Shown piece by piece: positions 9,883 through 18,712 of a DNA stretch of 64,000 bases. Below the pieces are notes generated by a model. The model ran no database searches. It was not told the DNA's origin and worked only from the letters and a program-made list of their open reading frames with translations. Origin of the DNA: Sphingobacteriales bacterium (GTDB taxonomy: Bacteria; Bacteroidota; Bacteroidia; Chitinophagales; Chitinophagaceae); the NCBI GenBank assembly GCA_016192105.1, contig JACPUV010000021.1:1-64000 (forward strand). The letters are read 5' to 3'. Made by a program: the position numbers and the translations under genes. Numbering within the stretch: position 1 is the stretch's first letter; every line of letters starts with the position of its first letter.

Positions 9883-11658
9883 CTATATCGCGGCAGCTTC
9901 ACTCTTTTCAAACTGCATCTCGTGCAGTTTGGCATACAGGCCTTTCTTTTGAAGTAATTCCTCGTGCGTACCCGTTTCCTTTACTTCCCCCTTGTCCAGT
10001 ACCAGTATTTTATGGGCCTTGCGGATGGTGGACAGGCGGTGGGCGATCACAATCGAGGTTCTGCCACTGATCAGGGTGTCGATCGCATGCTGGATCAGCT
10101 GCTCGCTTTCTGTATCAACGGAGGATGTGGCTTCATCCAGGATCAGGATGGAGGGGTTGTAGAGCATGGCCCGGATAAAGGAAAGTAACTGCCGCTGCCC
10201 CAGGGATAAAGTGGCGCCCCTTTCCATCACGTTGAAATCATATCCCCCCGGCAGGCGCATGATAAAATCATGCATTCCGATCAGCCGGGCCGCTTCGATC
10301 ACTTTTTCCCGGGGTATTGCAGGATTGCGAAGCGTAATATTATCGATCACTGACCCTGAAAACAGGAAAACATCCTGCAGGACCACCCCGATACTTTTAC
10401 GCAGTATTTCCAGGTCATATTCCTCAATATCCACCCCGTCTATCCTGATACTTCCCTGCTGAATATGATAGAGCCGGTTCAGCAAACTGATGATCGTGGT
10501 CTTCCCGCTTCCCGTTTGCCCCACGATGGCGAGGGTCTCCCCGGGGTTTACCCAAAAGGATACTTCTTTCAGCACCGGCACCCCGGGTGAATACTCAAAA
10601 ATGACTTTCTCAAAATCAATTTTGCCTTTCACTTCTGCCGGTGTATAAGGAGCCGCCCCGTTTTCGGGCGTAAAATCCGGGTTGTCCAGTACCTTGAAGA
10701 CCCGTTCACTGGCAATGATTCCCATCTGCAGTACATTGAACTTATCGGCGATCATCCGGAGAGGACGGAACAACAAGTTCAAACAAAGGATAAAAGAGAT
10801 CACCGTACCCTGCTGGCTCTCCTGCAGGTGAAGCGCTTCCTTTGATGTCCACCAGACCACTAACCCGATAGAAAGCGCCAGTACGATTTCCACCAGCGGA
10901 AAGAAAACCGAATAAGCGAAAATGGCTTTGATATTCGCATCCCGGTGGTCCCGGTTGATCTTTTTGAATTTATTCATTTCCCTTTCCTCTGCCGCGAAAG
11001 CCTGTACCAGGGACATCCCCGTGAGGTGTTCCTGCACAAAGGCATTCAGGGCTGCCACCGCGTTCCGAACTTTATGGAAAGAACGGTTGATGCTCTCTTT
11101 AAAATAATAGGTTCCGATCAGCATGATGGGGAACGGGATCAGGGCGATCAGGGTCAGCTGCCAGTCGGTCCAGAACATAAACAGCAGCACGCAGATAATC
11201 GATAAAAGGTCTGCAATGATCGGTACCAGCCCGTCCGAGAAAATATCATTGATGGATTCAATATCGTTGATCGTACGGGTGGTAAGGGTCCCGATCGGGG
11301 TTTTGTCAAACTGCGACAGGTTCAGGTGCATGATCTTCTTATAGGTGGCGATCCGCATGTCTTTCACTACCGACTGACCCAATAAAGCGGTGGTATAGGA
11401 GAAAAGAAAACGCATGGCCGTTTCCAGCAGGATCAGCCCGATCTGGATCAGGGTGATATTCACCAGCATAGCCGCCAGTTCATTGGTGATGTATTTATTG
11501 ACCGTCAGCTGGATCAGCATTGGCCTGACCGGGGTGACCAGGGCCAGTAAAATGGCCAGTACGACAGAGCGATAAAACTTATTTTTATACGGGGCCGCAT
11601 ACCGAAACACCCGCTTCAGCAGTGCAAAGTCAAATAAAATTTTTTTCGGTGCAGGCAA
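9883..11658 (-). CDS. ABC exporter, fused membrane and ATPase domains
   Basis: 591 residues, a half-transporter of the MsbA/LmrA/MdlB type that works as a dimer. Residues about 20-310 form the six-helix membrane domain. The ATPase follows with Walker A GQTGSGKTT, signature LSLGQRQLLSF, Walker B ILILDEATSSVD and switch histidine IAHRLS. Substrate is not deducible; lipids, drugs or peptides are possible. The start is unusual: TTG at 11658, with no nearby in-frame ATG, about 20 bases after a TAAATTTG promoter box (11678-11685). Confidence 0.9.
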   Translation of the reverse strand: MPAPKKILFDFALLKRVFRYAAPYKNKFYRSVVLAILLALVTPVRPMLIQLTVNKYITNELAAMLVNITLIQIGLILLETAMRFLFSYTTALLGQSVVKDMRIATYKKIMHLNLSQFDKTPIGTLTTRTINDIESINDIFSDGLVPIIADLLSIICVLLFMFWTDWQLTLIALIPFPIMLIGTYYFKESINRSFHKVRNAVAALNAFVQEHLTGMSLVQAFAAEEREMNKFKKINRDHRDANIKAIFAYSVFFPLVEIVLALSIGLVVWWTSKEALHLQESQQGTVISFILCLNLLFRPLRMIADKFNVLQMGIIASERVFKVLDNPDFTPENGAAPYTPAEVKGKIDFEKVIFEYSPGVPVLKEVSFWVNPGETLAIVGQTGSGKTTIISLLNRLYHIQQGSIRIDGVDIEEYDLEILRKSIGVVLQDVFLFSGSVIDNITLRNPAIPREKVIEAARLIGMHDFIMRLPGGYDFNVMERGATLSLGQRQLLSFIRAMLYNPSILILDEATSSVDTESEQLIQHAIDTLISGRTSIVIAHRLSTIRKAHKILVLDKGEVKETGTHEELLQKKGLYAKLHEMQFEKSEAAAI

Positions 11659-11677
11659 ATGAATGAATTGAAGAAAG

Positions 11678-11685
11678 CAAATTTA
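11678..11685 (-). promoter_or_regulatory. Promoter -7 box for the ABC exporter gene
   Basis: TAAATTTG on the minus strand is a full TAnnTTTG match, 19 bases before the TTG start codon of the exporter. It supports the TTG start rather than an upstream one. Confidence 0.5.
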
Positions 11686-11711
11686 AACAGAAGCAGACAG
11701 ATGGGGCCCGT

Positions 11712-13967
11712 TTATTGATTAGTGGTTTCCGGGCCCATGGCACGGGTATAGGCTTTGATAAACAGGGCGCCGAGATTTTTATGCGGCGGCACATAATCCT
11801 CGAAGATCTTATCCGTGACAATACTTCCCAGTTCCTCCCAGAAGGGGATCCATTTGATATCGCTGCCGGTCCGCAGTTTTTCCATGATCAGGCGGAGAAA
11901 GGGATTATTCACCGGTGCATCCGCGATCTGCTTGGTGCCGATAATATGCGCATCCGGGGCTTTTTCCAGGATATCGTGGATCATCCGGTAACCGCCACAG
12001 GAGCCCATAAATACGATCTTGGAAGCCGTGGACATCTGTTCAATCGTATAGGGAGCATTGTAACTGTGACCCCGGTTGATCGTCACCGTGGGAACAATAC
12101 GGTTCTTTTCAAGATACTGGCACAACGCTTCCTGGGCTTTGGCATCTTCATTGGTTTCTTCCGGCAGGGGCCGGTTCATATAGAGGGAAACCGGTTTGCC
12201 TTTGACCGAGGAGATCGTCACCCATTGTTTATTTCCCTGGTCAATTTTCCAGTTGGCATTATTGAACATGCTGATAAGACCCGGGAACACCCCGATCCCA
12301 TCCTTATCCCCGTATATAAATAACTGCACGGCCACCCGGGTACTGTCATAAGCCAGCGCACTGAAAGGCACTTCGTAAACAGGCGGAATACCCAGTTCCC
12401 GGGTCAGGTCAATATTTTTGGTGGAATCAGCGCTGAGAAAGAGTTTGCCCAGGATATTATAAATGGCGATCCCCTTTTTATTACCTGCTGCCAGGTTGCG
12501 TTCATAATTGTCCTGTATATTCAGCAGCATGCGGTCGGCCACCGGTTTCAGTGTTTCCGCAATACTGGCATAGGAATCGGCCACATCCACCCCGTCTTCG
12601 AGCCCGTCCGACTGTTCCAGCCGGTTCACAAAAGCCCGCATAAGGGTATTGGCGGGATCCTCATCTTCCGGGTTGTTGCTTTTGGCAAAGGAGGCCAGGA
12701 AATGATCGAGGGTATTAAAGCCGGCGGACATTTTGATAAACTTGCGGTATTTATCAAAATTCATCAGCATCAGCAGGGAATCCCCCTTGTTATTGATCCG
12801 GTTCATCATCAGGGGATAAACCCCTTTTACAAAACTGGAGGTATAAATAGATCCGTCAGACAGCACCGCGAGGTAATACAGTTCCTGGGCATTGAGGGGC
12901 TGGATACTCCTGAACCGGATATCCGGGTTCCGTTCGGTATGCAGCCCGTTGATCACATTGATAAAATCGGCCCGGGCCTTATCTTCCAGTTTCTGGGTAA
13001 GCGCTTTGAATTCAAAAGCCGTGTCCTTATTGATCGCCCTGGCCACATAATCCATCTGGGTTTTCACCAGCAGTTGGTAATAAAGCAGGGAATCATCTTT
13101 CGCCGCATCAATATCCCGGAGGGTCATTCGCCCATTTACAATATTATCCAGGAACGGGAAATACTGCTGCCCGCTCCGGCTCTGGGCCATGGTCGCGATC
13201 GTTTTAATAAAAATATCATCATTGATATTGCGGATGATGGCCCCGAATTTATTGGCCGCCGCCGCATAGTCATATAACTGCCGGGGAAATTTTTTGGCAA
13301 TGGCCCGCACCATGCTGTCGGCAAAAGGCACATCCGGGTACTGCTGCAGGATCGGGAATATCCGGTCCGGGTGCAGGTTACAGAGTTTCAGTACCAGCCG
13401 GTTCCGGGCAGGCTGGTAGCCCGGGTTCTTTTCAAAAATATAGGCGCTGATTACATTGGTGCCTGCATCATAGGGCAGGTCATAAATGATCTGCCCGATC
13501 GACTCCCCGTTGCGTTCGGCCTGCATACAGGCTTCATAGGCATCAATGATCAGGGAGAGGTTGACCGGGTTGATGTGCCGGTCACCGGGTTGTTTCCAGT
13601 TTTGCCGGAAATATTTCAGGAGGTTCTCCAGCCCGGAAAGATAAAAGACCTTGAGCCGGTGGTCCAGGATCGTATCTTTTTCAATCCGGTATTGCAGCCA
13701 GTCTGTTTTCCGGACCAGGGACCGGGTAAGCAGCTGGTTGATCTCCTCTTTATCGGTGGGGGTAAACTGGTTATCAGGAAGTCCATCCGATGAAAGAATC
13801 AGTTTTTGTTCTGCGTCAATCAGGTCATGCCTTCTTTCCCTGCTGAATTCGGGTTTATAACCGGCCGGAATCATCAGCGTGTCAAAACGGGTAAGGCTTT
13901 GCGCTTCCGACACAGCGAAAGCAGCCAGTAAAAAGGATAAAATAAGGTATCTGGTGAATGCTATCAT
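11712..13967 (-). CDS. Large exported protein with possible caspase-like His/Cys pair
   Basis: 751 residues with a signal peptide (MIAFTRYLILSFLLAAFAVS, cut near EAQ). The first ~550 residues are mainly helical and I do not recognise them. The C-terminal ~200 residues contain TINRGHSYNAPY (His634) and KIVFMGSCGGYRMI (Cys657) after alternating beta/alpha segments. This resembles the catalytic histidine and cysteine of clan CD (caspase/gingipain-like) peptidases, where His precedes Cys at the ends of neighbouring strands. That assignment is inference. It is divergent from the response regulator gene, with 232 bases between them. A GC-rich hairpin (11704-11736) overlaps its last codons. Confidence 0.7.
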   Translation of the reverse strand: MIAFTRYLILSFLLAAFAVSEAQSLTRFDTLMIPAGYKPEFSRERRHDLIDAEQKLILSSDGLPDNQFTPTDKEEINQLLTRSLVRKTDWLQYRIEKDTILDHRLKVFYLSGLENLLKYFRQNWKQPGDRHINPVNLSLIIDAYEACMQAERNGESIGQIIYDLPYDAGTNVISAYIFEKNPGYQPARNRLVLKLCNLHPDRIFPILQQYPDVPFADSMVRAIAKKFPRQLYDYAAAANKFGAIIRNINDDIFIKTIATMAQSRSGQQYFPFLDNIVNGRMTLRDIDAAKDDSLLYYQLLVKTQMDYVARAINKDTAFEFKALTQKLEDKARADFINVINGLHTERNPDIRFRSIQPLNAQELYYLAVLSDGSIYTSSFVKGVYPLMMNRINNKGDSLLMLMNFDKYRKFIKMSAGFNTLDHFLASFAKSNNPEDEDPANTLMRAFVNRLEQSDGLEDGVDVADSYASIAETLKPVADRMLLNIQDNYERNLAAGNKKGIAIYNILGKLFLSADSTKNIDLTRELGIPPVYEVPFSALAYDSTRVAVQLFIYGDKDGIGVFPGLISMFNNANWKIDQGNKQWVTISSVKGKPVSLYMNRPLPEETNEDAKAQEALCQYLEKNRIVPTVTINRGHSYNAPYTIEQMSTASKIVFMGSCGGYRMIHDILEKAPDAHIIGTKQIADAPVNNPFLRLIMEKLRTGSDIKWIPFWEELGSIVTDKIFEDYVPPHKNLGALFIKAYTRAMGPETTNQ

Positions 13968-14110
13968 AAGGATCGAACCGTAAAGTTACTAAGCCCTGCG
14001 GAAAGAATCATAGCTGTTTTATGAGGGGTAAAGACGGAACCAATGCAGAAATAGCGGTTTTTAAATTGTTAAATCGGGCCGGCTGGCCGGTGTTCGGTGA
14101 TGGAGATGGT

Positions 14111-14129
14111 ATTAAGTTATCATTAAGTC
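14111..14129 (+). promoter_or_regulatory. Direct-repeat element upstream of the response regulator
   Basis: ATTAAGTTATCATTAAGTC contains two ATTAAGT units separated by 4 bases, an 11-bp period as expected for an OmpR/PhoB-type regulator. A nearly identical element (ATTAACTTATCATTAATTC) lies upstream of the DUF47/PiT operon at 42938. It is centred about 70 bases before the likely transcription start, so it is not in the classical activating position. Confidence 0.4.
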
Positions 14130-14175
14130 TGTGTAAACAGGAGTCACTAATAATCCGGACAAAGCAATTTACCTT

Positions 14176-14183
14176 TAGGTTTG
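14176..14183 (+). promoter_or_regulatory. Promoter -7 box for the response regulator
   Basis: TAGGTTTG matches TAnnTTTG and lies 16 bases before the ATG at 14200, giving a leader of about 10 bases. Confidence 0.5.
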
Positions 14184-14199
14184 CGCAAATATTAGATTC

Positions 14200-14877
14200 A
14201 TGGAACCTAACGCCCGGAAAGTACTGATCGCTGATGATGAACCGGATATCCTGGAAATCCTGAAATACAATCTTTCCAACGAAGGATACGAAGTCATTAC
14301 GGCCAAAGACGGTGATGAGGCCCTGGAAAAAGCCCGGCGTCATCAGCCGGACCTGGTGGTACTGGATGTGATGATGCCCAAAAAGACCGGGGTGGAAGTC
14401 TGCCAGTTGCTCCGGGCACAACCGGCTTTCAAGGAAACCCTGATCATCTTCCTCACTGCTGTAAGTGATGAAGGCACCCAGATCAAGGGCCTGGAAACGG
14501 GAGCCGATGATTATGTCAGCAAGCCCATCAGCCCCAAGGTATTCCTGAGCCGGGTGAATGCATTGTTCCGCCGGCTGAACAAGACCGAAAACCGGGTGCT
14601 GACCATTGAACAGATGACCATCGATCCCGAACGGTTTATTATAAAAGTGGGAGACCGGGAGATCATCCTTGCTAAAAAAGAATTTGAACTGCTCTATTTA
14701 CTGGCCCTGAAACCCGGCCGCGTTTTCCTGCGCAATGAAATCCTGAACCAGGTCTGGGGCAATGAAGTGATCGTTGGCGACCGGACCATTGATGTCCATA
14801 TCCGCAAGATCCGTCAGAAACTGGGCGTGGATTGTATAACGACAGTGAAGGGGGTTGGGTATAAGTTTGAGTTGTAA
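14200..14877 (+). CDS. PhoB/OmpR-type response regulator
   Basis: 225 residues. The receiver domain (1-120) has acidic pocket Asp12/Asp13, phospho-acceptor Asp56 (LVVLDVMMPKK) and the conserved lysine in YVSKPIS. A winged-helix DNA-binding domain (about 130-225) includes LLYLLALKPGRVFLRNEIL and RTIDVHIRKIRQKL. Such regulators bind direct repeats with an 11-bp period. A histidine kinase follows on the same strand. Gene pairing, and the phosphate genes elsewhere in the window, make a PhoB role plausible but not proven; no gene symbol is given. Confidence 0.93.
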   Translation: MEPNARKVLIADDEPDILEILKYNLSNEGYEVITAKDGDEALEKARRHQPDLVVLDVMMPKKTGVEVCQLLRAQPAFKETLIIFLTAVSDEGTQIKGLETGADDYVSKPISPKVFLSRVNALFRRLNKTENRVLTIEQMTIDPERFIIKVGDREIILAKKEFELLYLLALKPGRVFLRNEILNQVWGNEVIVGDRTIDVHIRKIRQKLGVDCITTVKGVGYKFEL

Positions 14878-14884
14878 TGAAGAA

Positions 14885-15040
14885 GTTGAGGGGTTCGGGG
14901 TTGAGGGTTGAGGGTTCCGAGTTGAGAGTTGAGGGGTTCGGGGTTGAGGGTTGAGGGGTTCGGAGTTGAGGGTTGAGGGGTTGAGGGTTCCGAGTTGAGA
15001 GTTGAGGGTTCGGGGTTGAGGGTTTGGGGTTGAGGGGTTC
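14885..15040. repeat. Degenerate G-rich repeats between regulator and kinase
   Basis: About 155 bases made of 7-8-nt words, mainly GTTGAGG, GTTGAGA, GTTCGGG and GTTCCGAG, in changing order, with only G, T, A and a few C. It separates the response regulator from the kinase gene. No spacers and no fixed unit length are present, so it is neither a CRISPR nor a simple microsatellite. The kinase has its own promoter box beyond it. Confidence 0.85.
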
Positions 15041-15134
15041 CTACATAGAGAATTTGATCAGCAATTGAACTTTCCATTGCAGCAACCATCATCCGGTAAT
15101 CGGCAACCAACGATCCGCATCCGGCGTCAACACC

Positions 15135-15142
15135 TAACTTTG
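15135..15142 (+). promoter_or_regulatory. Promoter -7 box directly before the histidine kinase ATG
   Basis: TAACTTTG is a full TAnnTTTG match and ends only 4 bases before the ATG at 15147. If used, the mRNA would start at or within a few bases of the start codon, that is, be leaderless or nearly so. Confidence 0.45.
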
Positions 15143-15146
15143 TCTC

Positions 15147-16196
15147 ATGTTCAGCACCAAAAATATTTCTCCCAAACAGATCGCCGGGTTCACGGCCCTG
15201 GTACTGGCCATCCCGGAGAGTATCCTGGTGTATATCGTAGAAAAGACCTGGTGGTGGGCGGCCGCTTCTTTTTTCATCCTTTTTGTCGGCGGCTATTTCC
15301 TGATCTATTTCATGCTGGAGCGGTTCATCTACCGGAAAATAAAGCTCATCTACAAATTCATTTATAAGACCAAGGCCACCAAAAGAGAGGAGACGTATTA
15401 TAAATATGTGCTCCCGCAAAAAAGTATCGATGAGGTAAGGGAGGATGTGGAAGCCTGGGCTGCCAAAAACGAAGAAGAGTTGGAACTGCTGCGCAGCAAT
15501 GAGCAGTTCCGGAAGGAATTTCTCCAAAATCTTTCCCATGAATTCAAGACACCGGTCTTTGCCATCCAGGGTTATGTGGATACACTATTATCCGGCGCCC
15601 TGAAAAACCCCGAAGTCAATAAGAAGTTCCTGGAAAATACCGCCAAGAATGTGGACCGGCTCACCCACCTGCTCACTGACCTGGATGAAATCTCCAAGCT
15701 GGAAAGAGGGGAACTGGTACTTTACAAACAGAATTTTGTGATCCAGGACCTGGTAAAAGATGTCTATGAAAGTCTTTCTGTGAAAGCGGATAAACACCAG
15801 ATCAGCTGTAGTTTCAAGAAAGGTTGTGAATCCCCGCTCACGGTTTTTGCGGATAAGGAAAAGATCCGACAGGTACTGATCAACCTGGTGGGCAACTCTA
15901 TTAAATACGGAAGGAAGAATGGCAGTATCACGGCCAGCATGTACAAGACCGACGGCCGGCATATTCTGATTGAAATAAGTGATGACGGCATTGGCATCAG
16001 TGAAAAGAGTCTGCCCCGCATTTTCGAACGCTTTTACCGCACCAATGAAGGCCGCAGTATTGATGTAAAAGGCAGCGGGCTGGGACTGGCCATCTGCAAA
16101 CATATTATCGAAGCCCATGGGCAAACGATCCATGTGCGTAGTACGGAGGGGATCGGGACCAGTATCGGGTTTACGCTGGACGCAAAAAGGGACTAA
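15147..16196 (+). CDS. Sensor histidine kinase, PhoR-like
   Basis: 349 residues. Two N-terminal membrane helices (about 12-31 and 36-57) with almost no periplasmic loop, so it probably senses through the membrane or a partner. A short linker follows, then the dimerisation domain with phospho-acceptor His131 (LQNLSHEFKTPVFAIQGY). The ATPase domain has N box LINLVGNSIKYG, G1 ISDDGIGIS and G2 GSGLGLAI. It is the likely partner of the regulator at 14200. The size and the lack of a periplasmic domain match PhoR-type kinases. Confidence 0.92.
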   Translation: MFSTKNISPKQIAGFTALVLAIPESILVYIVEKTWWWAAASFFILFVGGYFLIYFMLERFIYRKIKLIYKFIYKTKATKREETYYKYVLPQKSIDEVREDVEAWAAKNEEELELLRSNEQFRKEFLQNLSHEFKTPVFAIQGYVDTLLSGALKNPEVNKKFLENTAKNVDRLTHLLTDLDEISKLERGELVLYKQNFVIQDLVKDVYESLSVKADKHQISCSFKKGCESPLTVFADKEKIRQVLINLVGNSIKYGRKNGSITASMYKTDGRHILIEISDDGIGISEKSLPRIFERFYRTNEGRSIDVKGSGLGLAICKHIIEAHGQTIHVRSTEGIGTSIGFTLDAKRD

Positions 16197-16590
16197 TCCC
16201 CGGAACCGGCCCGGCTTCCCGAACGGTTTATTTCTCTCCCGGTAAAGTGCATTCGAAAATTTACGCTCCGAACAAGGCGATTTTACAAGTCCACTCCCTG
16301 CTATTTTCACTCCCTCCCGCCAACTAGTGAAAAATCATTGTATCATTCACCCCATTTACCTATTTTAATTTTCAAACAACCCCAACTTTAAGAAAAAAAA
16401 TATCCTCCCCCGTTAGGTTATGTAAGTAAAGCTGGCGCTAACAAAATAGCGGCACGCATACTATCTTATTCAACCTCTAAGGAACCGGCTATTCAAGGCG
16501 GGATCCCGGTCAGGACTAACCTAAATCCATTCATAAGACCAACGAGCCCGCAGTTAGTTTGCTAAGCGGGAAAGCACAAAAGTGGACAGT
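16197..16590. other. Intergenic stretch, no feature recognised
   Basis: About 390 bases between the kinase and the duplicated helix-turn-helix gene. No open frame with family features, no hairpin with a T run and no RNA gene was recognised. Confidence 0.5.
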
Positions 16591-17035
16591 ATTACACATA
16601 TAATGCTTATAATGGTACATATATGTATAATATTTTATACAGGGTTCGTTCTTTCTTTACAGGGTGACCAGAAACCGCCATAAACTGAACCGGGGGCAGA
16701 TCCTCGCCACGGCTGTGGAAGCATCCGGCCTGAAAAAGGAAGAGGCAGCGAGAAAAGCAGGATACAGCCGCTCCGCCTATTATAAGCATATTGACAGTCC
16801 CGACCTTGATTTTTCCATCCTGATTGCCTACGGTAAGGCGCTTCGTTATGATTTTACGGATGATATCCCCGACATGCCCAGGTACCTGCTGGAAGATCCG
16901 GACGAAATCTACGGGACCCCCGAAAATATGACAGAAGCCATGCTGATCATTTCACAACTGAAGAACAAATACCTGGAATTGCTGGAAAAATATAACCGGC
17001 TGATAGAAGAAAAATGGAAGGAGGCGCGGGAACAC
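16591..17035 (+). repeat. Direct repeat, copy 1 (promoter plus small regulator gene)
   Basis: This segment aligns with 27648-28092 in the same orientation. Both have exactly 73 bases from ATTACACATAT to the GTG start without a gap, followed by a near-identical first half of the gene. The copies lie 11,057 bases apart and bracket the SusC/SusD block. Divergence is greater in the 3' third of the gene. Confidence 0.8.
16616..16627. promoter_or_regulatory. Palindrome upstream of the small regulator (copy 1)
   Basis: TACATATATGTA is a perfect 12-bp palindrome 37 bases before the GTG start. The corresponding place before copy 2 has related ACAT/GTACAT half-sites. It may be the binding site of the encoded regulator; this is inference. 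Confidence 0.4.
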
Positions 17036-17041
17036 AGCTGA
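16664..17041 (+). CDS. Small helix-turn-helix regulator, copy 1
   Basis: 125 residues starting at GTG. An N-terminal helix-turn-helix region (about 8-45: RGQILATAVEASGLKKEEAA, then AGYSRSAYYKHI) resembles XRE/phage-repressor type domains. A C-terminal helix (SQLKNKYLELLEKYNRLIEE) probably forms a dimer coiled coil. A close paralogue lies at 27721 with the same promoter region. A palindrome upstream suggests self-regulation. Target genes are unknown, but the block between the two copies is the obvious candidate. Confidence 0.8.
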   Translation: MTRNRHKLNRGQILATAVEASGLKKEEAARKAGYSRSAYYKHIDSPDLDFSILIAYGKALRYDFTDDIPDMPRYLLEDPDEIYGTPENMTEAMLIISQLKNKYLELLEKYNRLIEEKWKEAREHS

Positions 17042-17118
17042 ACCTGCCTGTTATTTAGCACAACTTTAATTACATTTTGGATAACCGCGGTCAGGGAAAG
17101 GAGCAGGATATTTAGTGT

Positions 17119-17397
17119 ATGAAACCTGCATCCTTCAGATCATTCTTTGCCGAGATCGTGGCCGCACTCTTTGTTCTCCTGTTCCTCTACACGGCGATCA
17201 TGAAACTGAGGGATCCCGGCTTTTTCGCGGGGTCGATGAGACACTCTTTTTGTCCTGCTTGCTCACAAACTACGTCCGGCAAAGAAATGATTACTCCGCA
17301 CGGCCGCCTTGCGAAAAGTCAGGGAATTACTCCTTATATTTTCTTCCCCGTATATAAATATTCGTCTAAGCTCGATATAGCACTGACAAATTTGTAG
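17119..17397 (+). pseudogene. Truncated MauE/DoxX-like membrane protein remnant
   Basis: The first ~42 residues (EIVAALFVLLFLYTAIMKLR, then FFAGSMRHS) match the first membrane helix of the MauE-type redox-associated proteins that often sit in Bacteroidota clusters with TlpA and SusC/SusD. Beyond residue ~43 the frame runs into a sequence without membrane segments and ends at 92 residues, while intact members have about 140 and four helices. I read it as a 5' remnant. The later CPAC motif (Cys-Pro-Ala-Cys) is probably accidental but is noted. Confidence 0.45.
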
Positions 17398-17605
17398 ATG
17401 ACCGAAACAGGTCAAAGTAGAATTTAAATTTCCCCATTACCTATGCTTCTTCCTGTAGTCATCAAATGTATAACTTACTGAAAACATGAAGCTACTCCAA
17501 TTTCATCCGAAGCCGCACTTTGAAAAATATCCGTATTAATATTCCACTTTACCGAAACAGGCTAATTTCTAAAAATATTTTTTACCTTAATAGCCGACTT
17601 ATCCC

Positions 17606-18544
17606 ATGAATTTTATCCTTCAATCACCAGACCTGGGGCTACTCCGATGGCAACAACTTGCCCCGGCCTCCCTTGCGGCCAACCTAATGCCAGGGAGTTC
17701 AATCCATTCTACATCGGGCTCTTTCGGCACAATTTCCCTGCAGGAATACAAAGTCCTCAATTTTACACTCCGCCTAAGTACACTGGAATTAATAAAAGAG
17801 CTCCGCATTCGTTTTGAGCTTAAGCAAAAAGGCCTTTTCGCCAGGCTGGCATTAAGTGGAGCATCGGAATTGCTGGAATATAACAAACCGGCAACCTCGT
17901 TTAAATTAAATCAACAATTAGTACAGGCCGATGAGCAGGTGGCCTTTACCTGTTCCTATAACAAATCCAACTATGTTTTCTTTGACGCCTGCTGCAGCGG
18001 AGGTATGCGTAACATGCTCACAGCCTGCTTTCCAGGCCTTGAGGATAAATTTTCCGGTTGTCCGGTCTCTCCCGCCGGAATAGCTACATTAGATATTGTA
18101 CATGGCATAATTAACAATACCTGTACCCCTTCACAACAACCCTTCTTCCTTGATACCGCCGGCAGGCAACTTTTTTTTAATATTCTTTTCCATCAGATAA
18201 AAACGAACGCCACAACGCAAACTTCCGGCAGGGAAATAGAGGCAATTCTCAAAGCGGGCGAAATCATACGTGAGGATTTAGGGACTCATTACACAATTCC
18301 CGAATTATCAAAAAAAGTAGGGCTAAATGAATTTGCACTAAAAAAATTATTTAAAGCTGTTTTGGGGATACCCCCTTACGAATACCTCATGCAGAAGCGT
18401 ATGCAGCAGGCAAAACAGTGGTTGATTGAAGGACGTTCCGTAAAAGAAGTGGCAGCAGAACTTGGTTACCGACCGTCTGATTTTATCCAGATGTTCCGCA
18501 AATATTTTGGCTATACACCTGGCAGTCTCAAAAAAAGAAGCTGA
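17606..18544 (+). CDS. AraC-family transcriptional regulator
   Basis: 312 residues. The C-terminal ~100 residues hold the two helix-turn-helix motifs of the family: IPELSKKVGLNEFALKKLFK, and VKEVAAELGYRPSDFIQMFR followed by FGYTPGSLKKR. The N-terminal ~200 residues are an unrecognised ligand or dimerisation region. It lies just before the small two-cysteine protein gene on the same strand and may control it or the divergent thioredoxin/SusCD block. Confidence 0.88.
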   Translation: MNFILQSPDLGLLRWQQLAPASLAANLMPGSSIHSTSGSFGTISLQEYKVLNFTLRLSTLELIKELRIRFELKQKGLFARLALSGASELLEYNKPATSFKLNQQLVQADEQVAFTCSYNKSNYVFFDACCSGGMRNMLTACFPGLEDKFSGCPVSPAGIATLDIVHGIINNTCTPSQQPFFLDTAGRQLFFNILFHQIKTNATTQTSGREIEAILKAGEIIREDLGTHYTIPELSKKVGLNEFALKKLFKAVLGIPPYEYLMQKRMQQAKQWLIEGRSVKEVAAELGYRPSDFIQMFRKYFGYTPGSLKKRS

Positions 18545-18712
18545 CTATCACCTTCTTTCCCATTTCCCCTATTAATCTTCCCATTTCCATTACTGGTTTA
18601 TTTGGAACAAGGCAACAATCTGGCTGACCTTTCCACCGCTTTACCGCGGTAAACAGGGGCAGCCGAAAACCTGCAAAAAGAGTAGGCTAATTTTTCATCA
18701 AAACAAAATCAA

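Noticed and set aside
12702..13277. Plus-strand open frame of 191 codons
   Set aside because: Antisense to the 751-residue exported protein gene, no start signal or recognisable domain.
14885..15040. Possible CRISPR array
   Set aside because: Units are 7-8 nt, unequal and contiguous, without spacers or cas genes nearby.
14814..15539. Long minus-strand open frame rich in Pro, Asn, Ser and Thr opposite the regulator/kinase junction
   Set aside because: Its odd composition is produced by the G-rich repeat read backwards, and the rest is antisense to the kinase gene; no family features.
16616..16627. Palindrome as an insertion-sequence end or attachment site
   Set aside because: No transposase or integrase gene is nearby, and the corresponding position of the second copy is not the same palindrome; an operator is the simpler reading.
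17236..17397. CPAC motif in the MauE-like remnant as a real redox site
   Set aside because: It falls after the point where similarity to the MauE family ends, in a frame without membrane segments or further family features.
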